Source of the DNA: Magicicada septendecula
Lineage: Eukaryota; Arthropoda; Insecta; Hemiptera; Cicadidae
Reading direction: 5' to 3'
Assembly: GCA_034769895.1 (NCBI GenBank)
Contig: CM068367.1
Span: forward strand, 314,091,986-314,155,985
DNA: 64,000 nt
Shown piece after piece: positions 33,914-45,974 of the stretch; position 1 is the stretch's first letter; every line of letters starts with the position of its first letter. The translations under genes were made by a program, and so were the position numbers. The notes below the pieces were generated by a model that worked only from the letters and a program-made list of their open reading frames with translations, was not told the origin of the DNA and did not search any database.

Positions 33914-36900
33914 ATATCGGTATGGAGAACCATACATGACTTCCATATTCTAAGATTTATATTTAAAATCATTTTCAGCCAAACAGCCAGGCTGTGTCTT
34001 ACCTGCCTTTTTATTGCTGTATTAAATGAAAAATATTATATTACATTAAAATGAAAAAATTATAATTTTATTGCCTGGCAACAAAATTATTTTATTTTTA
34101 CAATTACCATTGTTTCAAAAAGTTTAAATAAATTTTCAAGTACTTTACTCTTGTTAAAACGTAAAAGGTTGCAGGTAAACTACGCCTTCCCCTTAACCGA
34201 TCTTCACCAAAATTGAAAGTCATTGAGACCTGTACAATTCAGGGACGTATGCAAAAAATTATTTGATTCTGTTTGAATTTGCGGCTGTTACCGTTCGTCA
34301 TAGAAAATACGCTTGATAAAAAAACGTTGCCGGTAAACTACCCCTTCCCCTTAACCGATCTTCAACAAAAACAATAGGTCCTGAGCACTCTACAAATCAG
34401 GGCTGCATGCAAACATTATTTGATTCTGTTTGAATTTGCGCTGTTATCGTTTGCCATAGAAAATACGCTTGATAAAAAAACGCTGCAGGTAAACTACCCC
34501 TTTCCCTTAACCGATCTTCACCAAAAACAATAGGTCTTGAGAACTCTGCAACTTAGGGCTGTATACAAATAATCTTTTGATTCTGTTTGAATTTGCGGCT
34601 GTTATCGTTTGCCATAGGAAATACCCTTGTTAAAACATAAAACGTTACAGGTAAACTACCCCTTTCCCTTAACCGATCTTCACCAAAAACCATAGGTCTT
34701 GAGAACTCTACAATTCAGGGCTGCATACGAAACATTATTTGATTCTGTTTTATAACCTCTCCTCTTGAGTTATAACGTAGGGAACCAGTAATAATTGGAT
34801 GTGCCAATTATACCGGCTGCCTTCGTTGTGAAGCACTGAAAATAATCACAACAAATAAACAATTTATATAGCAGGATATTAGGAAGGGGAGACTGTTGAT
34901 TTATGCACTCATTTTACTCGGTACTTAGATGACATCTCTTTATTACATTTGGTGATTAAGTTCTCTATTGAAAGTTCTCAAAAAATATAGTTTACTAGAT
35001 GATTAAATATATAAATTACTACTTTACAAAGGGGCCTCAAAATATGATGTACATCTTATTGATTAATTCCACGGATCCGGGATTAAATATATTAAATGAA
35101 TTATGGTCACCTTGCCATGTACAATATTGAAACTCTAACCATTCGAAGAATGGTTTTTTACTAATCTTCTAAAACAACAAAACTTTTAGTTTAAACTTTA
35201 CCTTTTTGCTATAACTAGCGTTATTAGATTTTATACTACATGTTACTTAAAATGTCATGTTTCTAAAGTCTTTAATGTTATTACATTTAAACATAAGTTT
35301 TAAAGTCTTTAATGTGATAATTTAAATTGTCTTTTGGGGTTTATAATTTTGTAACTCTTAACCATGGAAGACAAGCCTCCATGTCACCTGTGTTTTTCCT
35401 GAAGTTGCTGCAGAATTAGTTCTTCGGTCCTCCTGATGTTTCTTGAAGTTCAGTCGTTACCTTATCATACTGTGATGGTGAAGTTCTTGAAGTATGTGAA
35501 ATCTTTCCTGGTGTGGTACATTCAACTCCGGCGACTGTAGTTACTCTTAATAATTCTTGTAGTTAGAATACATAGATAGAATGTTTGTTTCACGGTTACA
35601 CACTTCACATGATGATAGATTAGTTTACTATCACCTTCTTGGTTGTAATACTGTATTATTTACATAGTCCGTTATTTTATAATATAGAGAGATGTCATCA
35701 CCACACAAATTACTTATTTAAAATAGTCATAGTATCAACCCTTTCACATTTTTATTTATATACGTAGCGAAACAACGCTTTACGCTGCTTACGGCGTGAG
35801 CGCTCCATTACAAGTGGTAGAAAATAGTTAAGGGGAGCGTAGTAATCTCAAGACAATTACTAGGCAACATAAAAGTAGTTCCGTGTTTCTAATTTTAATT
35901 AAAGGACTACGGTTGATTAAATAATTAAATCGTGATATTCTTAGTTGCAGAAGTTATCAAAGTACGTAACAATGGTCTTAATTAATTATTTAAATAATAA
36001 CAAATTTACAATAATACTTAGTTTATTTAGGGGTCAGAAAACAAGTTAATTCTGGTCAGTTCTTGTTTATGCAGGATAAATTAATAAGCTTTACCCTTTC
36101 TGTACAATTCCATTCCCTTTTAATTTTATTATTAGACTTATATTAAATATTATTATTATTAAATGATTGCCATAAGATTTAGTTTACAATGTGAGATTTT
36201 ATTAAGAATTTAAAATTTCTTCACTTATATATTATCAACTTAATTAATTAACATATTTTTATTAATGAAATCGTCACAGTTTGAATTTGCGGCTGTTATC
36301 GTTTGCCAAAAAAAAAATTTCCCTTGATAAAAAAAACCGTTGCAAGGTAAACTACCCCTTTCCCTCAACCGATCTTCACCAAAAACAATAGGTCGTGAGT
36401 ACTCTACAAATCAGGGCTGTATGCAGAAAATTATTTGATTCTGTTTGAATTTGCGGCAGTTATCGTTTGCCATAGAAAAAAATACGCTTGATAAAAAAAC
36501 GTTGCAGGTAAACTACCCCTTCCCCTTAACCGATCTTCACCAAAAACAATAGGTCTTGAGTACTATACAAATCAGGGCTGTATGCAAAACATTATTTGAT
36601 TCTGTTTGAATTTGCGGCTGTTATCGTTTGCCATAGAAAATACCCTTGTTAAAAAAACGTTGCAGGTAAACTACCCCTTTCCCTCAACCGATCTTCACCA
36701 AAAACAATAGGTCTTGAGAACTCTACAATTTAGTGCTGTATGCAAATAATCGTTTGATTCTGTTTGAATTTGCGGCTGTTATCGTTTGCCATAGGAAATA
36801 CCCTTGTTAAGACATAAAACATTACAGGTAAACTACCCCTTTCCCTTAACCGATCTTCACCAAAATCGAAAGTCCTTGAGATCTCTACAATTCAGGGACA

Positions 36901-37595
36901 TATGCAAAAAATTATTTGATTCTGTTTGAATTTGCGGCTGTTATCGTTTGCCATAGAAAATTACCCTTGATAAAAAAATGTTGCAGGTAAACTACCCCTT
37001 CCCCTTAACCGATCTTCACCAAAAACAATAGGTCTTGAGTACTCTACAAATCAGGGATGTATGCAAAAAATTATTTGATTCTGTTTGAATTTGCGGCTAT
37101 CGTTTGCCATAGAATATACCCTTGTTAAAAAAACGTTGTAGGTAAACTACCCCTTTCCCTTAACCGATCTTCACCAAAAACAATAGGTCTTGAGAACTCT
37201 ACAATTCAGGGCTGTATGCGAAACATTATTTGATTCTGTTTGAATTTGCGGCTGTTATCGTTTGCCAAAAAAAAAATTTCCCTTGATAAAAAAACCGTTG
37301 CAGGTAAACTACCCCTTTCCCTTAACCGATCTTCACCAAAAACAATAGGTCGTGAGTACTCTACAAATCAGGGCTGTATGCAAAAAATTATTTGATTCTG
37401 TTTGAATTTGCGGCAGTTATCGTTTGCCATAGAAAAAAAATCTACACACAGACACACACACACACACACAGACACTTTTCGGAAAACGACTTTTTTTCAT
37501 GTTTTGAGTGTAGAACAATCAGAATCTGCAATAATCTCGAACACGACTTTTTTTGCCATCACCATACTTCCATTCCTTAAGGAATATGGAAGTAA
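33914..37595 (+). repeat. Higher-order block D1 (~2.15 kb plus a 1.53-kb insertion)
   Basis: It starts with the ATATCGG terminus, but after AAAATCATTTTC it jumps to AGCCAAACAGCCAGGCTG and then TGTCTTACCTGCC. That deletes the ~1.2-kb central module and the GT run. An array of ~160-bp monomers follows, ending in the palindromic linker. A foreign segment interrupts it at 34751-36278. Confidence 0.85.
34751..36278. mobile_element. 1,528-bp insertion in the satellite with a 4-bp target duplication
   Basis: The satellite phrase GATTCTGTTTGAATTTGCGG is split after GTTT (34747-34750) and resumes with GTTT at 36279-36282. The insert starts TATAACCTCTCC and ends CGTCACA. It is AT-rich, has no ORF and no terminal inverted repeat. 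Read on the - strand it starts TGTGACGA, so a diverged solo LTR of a Gypsy-like element is one option. A short inverted pair TATAAC/GTTATA lies at its left end. Confidence 0.65.
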
Positions 37596-39578
37596 ATATC
37601 GGTATGGAGAACCATACATGACTTCCATATTCTAAGATTTATATTTAAAATCATTTTCAGCCAAACAGCCAGGCTGTGTCTTACCTGCCTTTTTATTGCT
37701 GTATTAAATGAAAAATATTATATTACATTAAAATGAAAAAATTATAATTTTATTGCCTGGCAACAAAATTATTTTATTTTTAACAATTACCATTGTTTCA
37801 AAAAGTTTAAATAAATTTTCAAGTACTTTACTCTTGTTAAAACGTAAAAGGTTGCAGGTAAACTACGCCTTCCCCTTAACCGATCTTCACCAAAATTGAA
37901 AGTCATTGAGACCTCTACAATTCAGGGACGTATGCAAAAAATTATTTGATTCTATTTGAATTTGCGGCTGTTACCGTTCGTCATAGAAAATACGCTTGAT
38001 AAAAAAACGTTGCCGGTAAACTACCCCTTCCCCTTAACCGATCTTCAACAAAAACAATAGGTCCTGAGCACTCTACAAATCAGGGCTGCATGCAAAACAT
38101 TATTTGATTCTGTTTGAATTTGCGCTGTTATCGTTTGCCATAGAAAATACGCTTGATAAAAAAACGCTGCAGGTAAACTACCCCTTTCCCTTAACCGATC
38201 TTCACCAAAAACAATAGGTCTTGAGAACTCTGCAACTTAGGGCTGTATACAAATAATCTTTTGATTCTGTTTGAATTTGCGGCTGTTATCGTTTGCCATA
38301 GGAAATACCCTTGTTAAAACATAAAACGTTACAGGTAAACTACCCCTTTCCCTCAACCGATCTTCACCAAAAACAATAGGTCGTGAGTACTCTACAAATC
38401 AGGGCTGTATGCAGAAAATTATTTGATTCTGTTTGAATTTGCGGCAGTTATCGTTTGCCATAGAAAAAAATACGCTTGATAAAAAAACGTTGCAGGTAAA
38501 CTACCCCTTCCCCTTAACCGATCTTCACCAAAAACAATAGGTCTTGAGTACTATAAAAATCAGGGCTGTATGCAAAACATTATTTGATTCTGTTTGAATT
38601 TGCGGCTGTTATCGTTTGCCATAGAAAATACCCTTGTTAAAAAAACGTTGCAGGTAAACTACCCCTTTCCCTCAACCGATCTTCACCAAAAACAATAGGT
38701 CTTGAGAACTCTACAATTTAGTTGTGTATGCAAATAATCGTTTGATTCTGTTTGAATTTGCGGCTGTTATCGTTTGCCATAGGAAATACCCTTGTTATGA
38801 CATAAAACATTACAGGTAAACTACCCCTTTCCCTTAACCGATCTTCACCAAAATCGAAAGTCCTTGAGATCTCTACAATTCAGGGACATATGCAAAAAAT
38901 TATTTGATTCTGTTGAATTTGCGGCTGTTATCGTTTGCCATAGAAAATTACCCTTGATAAAAAAATGTTGCAGGTAAACTACCCCTTCCCCTTAACCGAT
39001 CTTCACCAAAAACAATAGGTCTTGAGTACTCTACAAATCAGGGCTGTATGCAAAAAATTATTTGATTCTGTTTGAATTTGCGGCTATCGTTTGCCATAGA
39101 ATATACCCTTGTTAAAAAAACGTTGTAGGTAAACTACCCCTTTCCCTTAACCGATCTTCACCAAAAACAATAGGTCTTGAGAACTCTACAATTCAGGGCT
39201 GTATGCGAAACATTATTTGATTCTGTTTGAATTTGCGGCTGTTATCGTTTGCCAAAAAAAAAAATTTTCCCTTGATAAAAAAACCGTTGCAGGTAAACTA
39301 CCCCTTTCCCTCAACCGATCTTCACCAAAAACAATAGGTCGTGAGTACTCTACAAATCAGGGCTGTATGCAAAAAATTATTTGATTCTGTTTGAATTTGC
39401 GGCAGTTATCGTTTGCCATAGAAAAAAAATCTACACACAGACACACACACACAGACACTTTTCGGAAAACGACTTTTTTTCATGTTTTGAGTGTAGTACA
39501 ATCAGAATCTGCAATAATCTCGAACACGATTTTTTTTGCCATCACCATACTTCCATTCCTTAAGGAATATGGAAGTAA
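37596..39578 (+). repeat. Higher-order block D2 (1,983 bp, ten monomers)
   Basis: Monomer cores (GGTAAACTAC) start near 37858, 38015, 38170, 38334, 38495, 38653, 38815, 38971, 39127 and 39291, so spacing is 153-164 bp. Individual monomers have stable private variants (for example GCCGGTAAACTAC; AACTACGCC). It opens with the terminus and the AGCCAAACAGCCAGGCTG junction. Confidence 0.9.
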
Positions 39579-41559
39579 ATATCGGTATGGAGAACCATAC
39601 ATGACTTCCATATTCTAAGATTTATATTTAAAATCATTTTCAGCCAAACAGCCAGGCTGTGTCTTGCCTGCCTTTTTATTGCTATATTAAATGAAAAATA
39701 TTATATTACATTAAAATGAAAAAATTATAATTTTATTGCCTGGCAACAAAATTATTTTATTTTTAACAATTACCATTGTTTCAAAAAGTTTAAATAAATT
39801 TTCAAGTACTTTACTCTTGTTAAAACGTAAAAGGTTGCAGGTAAACTACGCCTTCCCCTTAACCGATCTTCACCAAAATTGAAAGTCATTGAGACCTCTA
39901 CAATTCAGGGACGTATGCAAAAAATTATTTGATTCTATTTGAATTTGCGGCTGTTACCGTTCGTCATAGAAAATACGCTTGATAAAAAAACGTTGCCGGT
40001 AAACTACCCCTTCCCCTTAACCGATCTTCAACAAAAACAATAGGTCCTGAGCACTCTACAAATCAGGGCTGCATGCAAAACATTATTTGATTCTGTTTGA
40101 ATTTGCGCTGTTATCGTTTGCCATAGAAAATACGCTTGATAAAAAAACGCTGCAGGTAAACTACCCCTTTCCCTTAACCGATCTTCACCAAAAACAATAG
40201 GTCTTGAGAACTCTGCAACTTAGGGCTGTATACAAATAATCTTTTGATTCTGTTTGAATTTGCGGCTGTTATCGTTTGCCATAGGAAATACCCTTGTTAA
40301 AACATAAAACGTTACAGGTAAACTACCCCTTTCCCTCAACCGATCTTCACCAAAAACAATAGGTCGTGAGTACTCTACAAATCAGGGCTGTATGCAGAAA
40401 ATTATTTGATTCTGTTTGAATTTGCGGCAGTTATCGTTTGCCATAGAAAAAAATACGCTTGATAAAAAAACGTTGCAGGTAAACTACCCCTTCCCCTTAA
40501 CCGATCTTCACCAAAAACAATAGGTCTTGAGTACTATAAAAATCAGGGCTGTATGCAAAACATTATTTGATTCTGTTTGAATTTGCGGCTGTTATCGTTT
40601 GCCATAGAAAATACCCTTGTTAAAAAAACGTTGCAGGTAAACTACCCCTTTCCCTCAACCGATCTTCACCAAAAACAATAGGTCTTGAGAACTCTACAAT
40701 TTAGTTGTGTATGCAAATAATCGTTTGATTCTGTTTGAATTTGCGGCTGTTATCGTTTGCCATAGGAAATACCCTTGTTAAGACAAAACATTACAGGTAA
40801 ACTACCCCTTTCCCTTAACCGATCTTCACCAAAATCGAAAGTCCTTGAGATCTCTACAATTCAGGGACATATGCAAAAAATTATTTGATTCTGTTGAATT
40901 TGCGGCTGTTATCGTTTGCCATAGAAAATTACCCTTGATAAAAAAATGTTGCAGGTAAACTACCCCTTCCCCTTAACCGATCTTCACCAAAAACAATAGG
41001 TCTTGAGTACTCTACAAATCAGGGCTGTATGCAAAAAATTATTTGATTCTGTTTGAATTTGCGGCTATCGTTTGCCATAGAATATACCCTTGTTAAAAAA
41101 ACGTTGTAGGTAAACTACCCCTTTCCCTTAACCGATCTTCACCAAAAACAATAGGTCTTGAGAACTCTACAATTCAGGGCTGTATGCGAAACATTATTTG
41201 ATTCTGTTTGAATTTGCGGCTGTTATCGTTTGCCAAAAAAAAAAATTTTCCCTTGATAAAAAAACCGTTGCAGGTAAACTACCCCTTTCCCTCAACCGAT
41301 CTTCACCAAAAACAATAGGTCGTGAGTACTCTACAAATCAGGGCTGTATGCAAAAAATTATTTGATTCTGTTTGAATTTGCGGCAGTTATCGTTTGCCAT
41401 AGAAAAAAAATCTACACACAGACACACACACACAGACACTTTTCGGAAAACGATTTTTTTTCATGTTTTGAGTGTAGTACAATCAGAATCTGCAATAATC
41501 TCGAACACGATTTTTTTTGCCATCACCATACTTCCATTCCTTAAGGAATATGGAAGTAA
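39579..41559 (+). repeat. Higher-order block D3 (1,981 bp)
   Basis: Almost identical to D2 monomer by monomer, including odd variants such as GTACTATAAAAATCAGG and TTAGTTGTGTATGC. This is the most recent step of block amplification. Confidence 0.9.
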
Positions 41560-43400
41560 ATATCGGTATGGAGAACCATACATGACTTCCATATTCTAAG
41601 ATTTATATTTAAAATCATTTTCAGCCAAACAGCCAGGCTGTGTCTTGCCTGCCTTTTTATTGCTATATTAAATGAAAAATATTATATTACATTAAAATGA
41701 AAAAATTATAATTTTATTGCCTGGCAACAAAATTATTTTATTTTTAACAATTACCATTGTTTCAAAAAGTTTAAATAAATTTTCAAGTACTTTACTCTTG
41801 TTAAAACGTAAAAGGTTGCAGATAAACTACGCCTTCCCCTTAACCGATCTTCACCAAAATTGAAAGTCATTGAGACCTCTACAATTCAGGGACGTATGCA
41901 AAAAATTATTTGATTCTGTTTGAATTTGCGGCTGTTACCGTACGTTATAGAAAATACGCTTGATAAAAAAACGTTGCCGGTAAACTACCCCTTCCCCTTA
42001 ACCGATCTTCAACAAAAACAATAGGTCCTGAGCACTCTACAAATCAGAGCTGCATGCAAAACATTATTTGATTCTGTTTGAATTTGCGCTGTTATCGTTT
42101 GCCATAGAAAATACGCTTGATAAAAAAACGCTGCAGGTAAACTACCCCTTTCCCTTAACCGATCTTCACCAAAAACAATAGGCCTTGAGAACTCTGCAAC
42201 TTAGGGCTGTATACAAATAATCTTTTGATTCTGTTTGAATTTGCGGCTGTTATCGTTTGCCATAGGAAATACCCTTGTTAAAACATAAAACGTTACAGGT
42301 AAACTACCCCTTTCCCTTAACCGATCTTCACCAAAAACCATAGGTCTTGAGAACTCTACAATTCAGGGCTGCATACGAAACATTATTTGATTCTGTTTGA
42401 ATTTGCGGCGGCTGTTATCGTTTGCCAAAAAAAAAATTTCCCTTAATAAAAAAAACCGTTGCAGGTAAACTACCCCTTTCCCTCAACCGATCTTCACCAA
42501 AAACAACAGGTCGTGAGTACTCTACAAATCAGGGCTGTATGCAGAAAATTATTTGATTCTGTTTGAATTTGCGGCAGTTATCGTTTGCCATAGAAAAAAA
42601 TACGCTTGATAAAAAAACGTTGCAGGTAAACTACCCCTTCCCCTTAACCGATCTTCACCAAAAACAATAGGTCTTGAGTACTCTACAAATCAGGGCTGTA
42701 TGCAAAACATTATTTGATTCTGTTTGAATTTGCGGCTGTTATCGTTTGCCATAGAAAATACCCTTGTTAAAAAAACGTAGCAGGTAAACTACCCCTTTCC
42801 CTCAACCGATCTTCACCAAAAACAATAGGTCTTGAGAACTCTACAATTTAGTGATGTATGCAAATAATCGTTTGATTCTGTTTGAATTTGCGGCTGTTTA
42901 CGTTTGCCATAGGAAATACCCTTGTTAAGACATAAAACATTACAGGTAAACTACCCCTTTCCCTTAACCGATCTTCACCAAAAACAATAGGTCTTGAGAA
43001 CTCTACAATTCAGGGCTGTATACGAAACATTATTTAATTCTGTGTGAATTTGCGGCTGTTATCGTTTGCCAAACAAACAAAATTACCCTTGATAAAAAAA
43101 CCGTTGCAGGTAAACTACCCCCTTCCCTCAACCGATCTCCACCAAAAACAATAGGTCGCGAGTACTCTACAAATCATGGCTGCATGCAAAAAATTATTTG
43201 ATTCTGTTTGAATTTGCGGCTGTTATCGTTTGCCATAGAAAAAAATCTACAGACACACACAGACACACACACAGACACTTTTCGAAAAACGACTTTTTTT
43301 CATGTTTTGAGTGTAGTACAATCAGAATCTGCAATAATCTCGAAAACGATTTTTTTTTGCCATCACCATACTTCCATTCCTTAAGGAATATGGAAGTAAA
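41560..43400 (+). repeat. Higher-order block D4 (1,841 bp)
   Basis: Its first half matches D2/D3. The second half has a different monomer order, including an extra GGC (TTTGCGGCGGCTGTT near 42405), and one fewer monomer. Confidence 0.85.
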
Positions 43401-44756
43401 ATATCGGTATGGAGAACCATACATGACTTCCATATTCTAAGATTTATATTTAAAATCATTTTCAGCCAAACAGCCAGGCTGTGTCTTACCTGCCTTTTTA
43501 TTGCTGTATTAAATGAAAAATATTATATTACATTAAAATGAAAAAATTATAATTTTATTGCCTGGCAACAAAATTATTTTATTTTTAACAATTACCATTG
43601 TTTCAAAAAGTTTAAATAAATTTTCAAGTACTTTACTCTTGTTAAAACGTAAAAGGTTGCAGGTAAACTACCCCTTCCCCTTAACCGATCTTCACCAAAA
43701 TCGAAAGTCATTGATATCTCTACAATTCAGGGACGTATGCAAAAAATTATTTGATTCTGTTTGAATTTGCGGCTGTTATCGTTTGCCATAGAAAATACGC
43801 TTGATAAAATAACGTTGCAGGTAAACTACCCCTTCCCCTTAACCGATCTTCACTAAAAACAAGAGGTCTTGAGTACTCTACAAATCAGGGCTGTATGCAA
43901 AACATTATTTGATTCTGTTTGAATTTGCGGCTGTTATCGTTTGCCATAGAAAATACCCTTGTTAAAAAAACGTTGCAGGTAAACTACCCCTTTCCCTCAA
44001 CCGATCTTCACCAAAAACAATAGATCTTGAGAACTCTACAATTTAGGGCTGTATGCAAATAATCTTTTGATCTGTTTGAATTTGCGGCTGTTATCGTTTG
44101 CCATAGAAAATACCCTTGTTAAAAAAACGTTGCAGGTAAACTACCCCTTTCCCTCAACCGATCTTCACCAAAAACAATAGGTCTTGAGAACTCTACAATC
44201 TAGGGCTGTATGCAAATAATCTTTTGATTCTGTTTGAATTTGCGGCTGTTATCGTTTGCCATAGGAAATACCCTTGTTAAAACATAAAACGTTACAGGTA
44301 AACTACCCCTTTCCCTTAACCGATCTTCACCAAAATCAACAGATCTTGAGAACTCTACAATTCAGGGCTGTATGCGAAACATTATTTGATTCTGTTTGAA
44401 TTTGCGGCTGTTATCGTTTGCCAAACAAACAAAATTACCCTTGCTAAAAAAAAACCGTTGCAGGTAAACTACCCCTTTTCCTCAACCGATCTTCACCAAA
44501 AACAACAGGTCGCGAGTACTCTGCAAATCAGGGCTGTATGCAAAAAATTATTTGATTCTGTTTGAATTTGCGGCAGTTATCGTTTGCCATAGAAAAGAAA
44601 TCTACAGACACACAGACAGACAGACACACAGACACTTTTCGGAAAACGACTTTTTTCATGTTTTGAGTGTAGTAGAATCAGAATCTGCAATAATCTAGAA
44701 CACGATTTTTTTTGCCATCACCATACTTCCATTCCTTAAGGAATATGGAAGTAAAA
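43401..44756 (+). repeat. Higher-order block D5 (1,356 bp)
   Basis: Shorter block with the same opening junction. Its monomers carry CAAACAAACAAAATTACCC variants not seen in D2/D3. The linker at the end is followed directly by monomers without a new terminus. Confidence 0.8.
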
Positions 44757-45721
44757 GTAAAATTACCCTTGATAAAAAACCGTTGCAGGTAAACTACCCC
44801 TTTCCCTTAACCGATCTTCACCAAAAACGACAGGTTTTGAGAACTCTACAGTTTAGGGTTGTATGCAAAATATTATATGATTTTGTGTGAATTTGCGGCT
44901 GTTATCGTTTGCCATAAAAAATACCCTTGATAAAACAAAAAACGTGGCAGGTAAACTACCCCTTTCCCTTAAACGATCTTCACCAAAAACAATAGGTCTT
45001 TAGTACTCAAGAAATCAGGGCGGTATGCAAAAACATATTTGATTCTGTTTGAATTAGCGGCTCTTATCGTTTGCCATAGAAAATACCCTTAAAAACATAA
45101 AACGTTGCAGGTAAACTACCCCTTTCCCTTAACCGATCTTCACCAAAAACAAAAAGTCTTGAGAACTCTACAATTCAGGGCAGTATGCAAAACATTATTT
45201 GATTATGTTTGAATTTGCGGCTGTTATCGTTTGCCATAGAAAATACCCTTGTTAAAACATAAAACGGTACAGGTAAACTACCCCTTTCCCTTAACCGATC
45301 TTTACCAAAATCAACAGATCGTGAGAACCCTAAAATTCAGGGCTGTATGCGAAACATTATTTGATTCTGTTTGAATTTGCGGCTGTTATCGTTTCCCAAA
45401 CAAACAAAATTACCCTTGATAAAAAAAAACCGTTGCAGGTAAACTACCCCTTTCCCTCAACCGATCTTCACCAAAAACAATAGGTCGCGAGTACTCTATA
45501 AATCAGGGCTGTATGCAAAAAATTATTTGATTCTGTTCGAATTTGCGGCTGTTATCGGTTGCCATAGAAAAAAATCTACAGACAGACACACACACAGACA
45601 CTTTTCGGAAACCGACTTTTTTTCATGTTTTGAGTGTAGTAGAATCAGAATCTGCAATAATCTCGAACACGATTTTTTTTGCCATCACCATACTTCCATT
45701 CCTTAAGGAATATGGAAGTAA
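44757..45721 (+). repeat. Block D6: monomers only, ending at the linker before S3
   Basis: Five more diverged monomers (for example GAATTAGCGGCTCTTATCG near 45052) with no terminus or central module. It ends in the palindromic linker. Its greater divergence suggests an older edge of the array. Confidence 0.75.
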
Positions 45722-45974
45722 AATTGTTACAATATTTGTTTACTTTATTCAGTTTTTATGTATTTGCCAATATTTATTTGTTTTTCGTAGCCATCCTTCC
45801 ATAGGGGTTGAATTAAACTGGTGACATTTGATAGAAAGAAATATGACACAGTCACATTGGCTTTTAGTTCGGTATTAATATTTAAGTGCGAAGGACTATT
45901 GTTAGTGAAGAGAATGACCGCAGCCGATAGATTGTTAGATGCTAAGAGACCGGTAACTGCTCATGAAGCCTTTT
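45722..45974. repeat. Spacer S3
   Basis: Third copy of S, with a few substitutions (GAATGACCGCAG for GAATGATCGCAG; CCTTTTGCTTCC for CCTTTTACTTCC). Confidence 0.85.
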
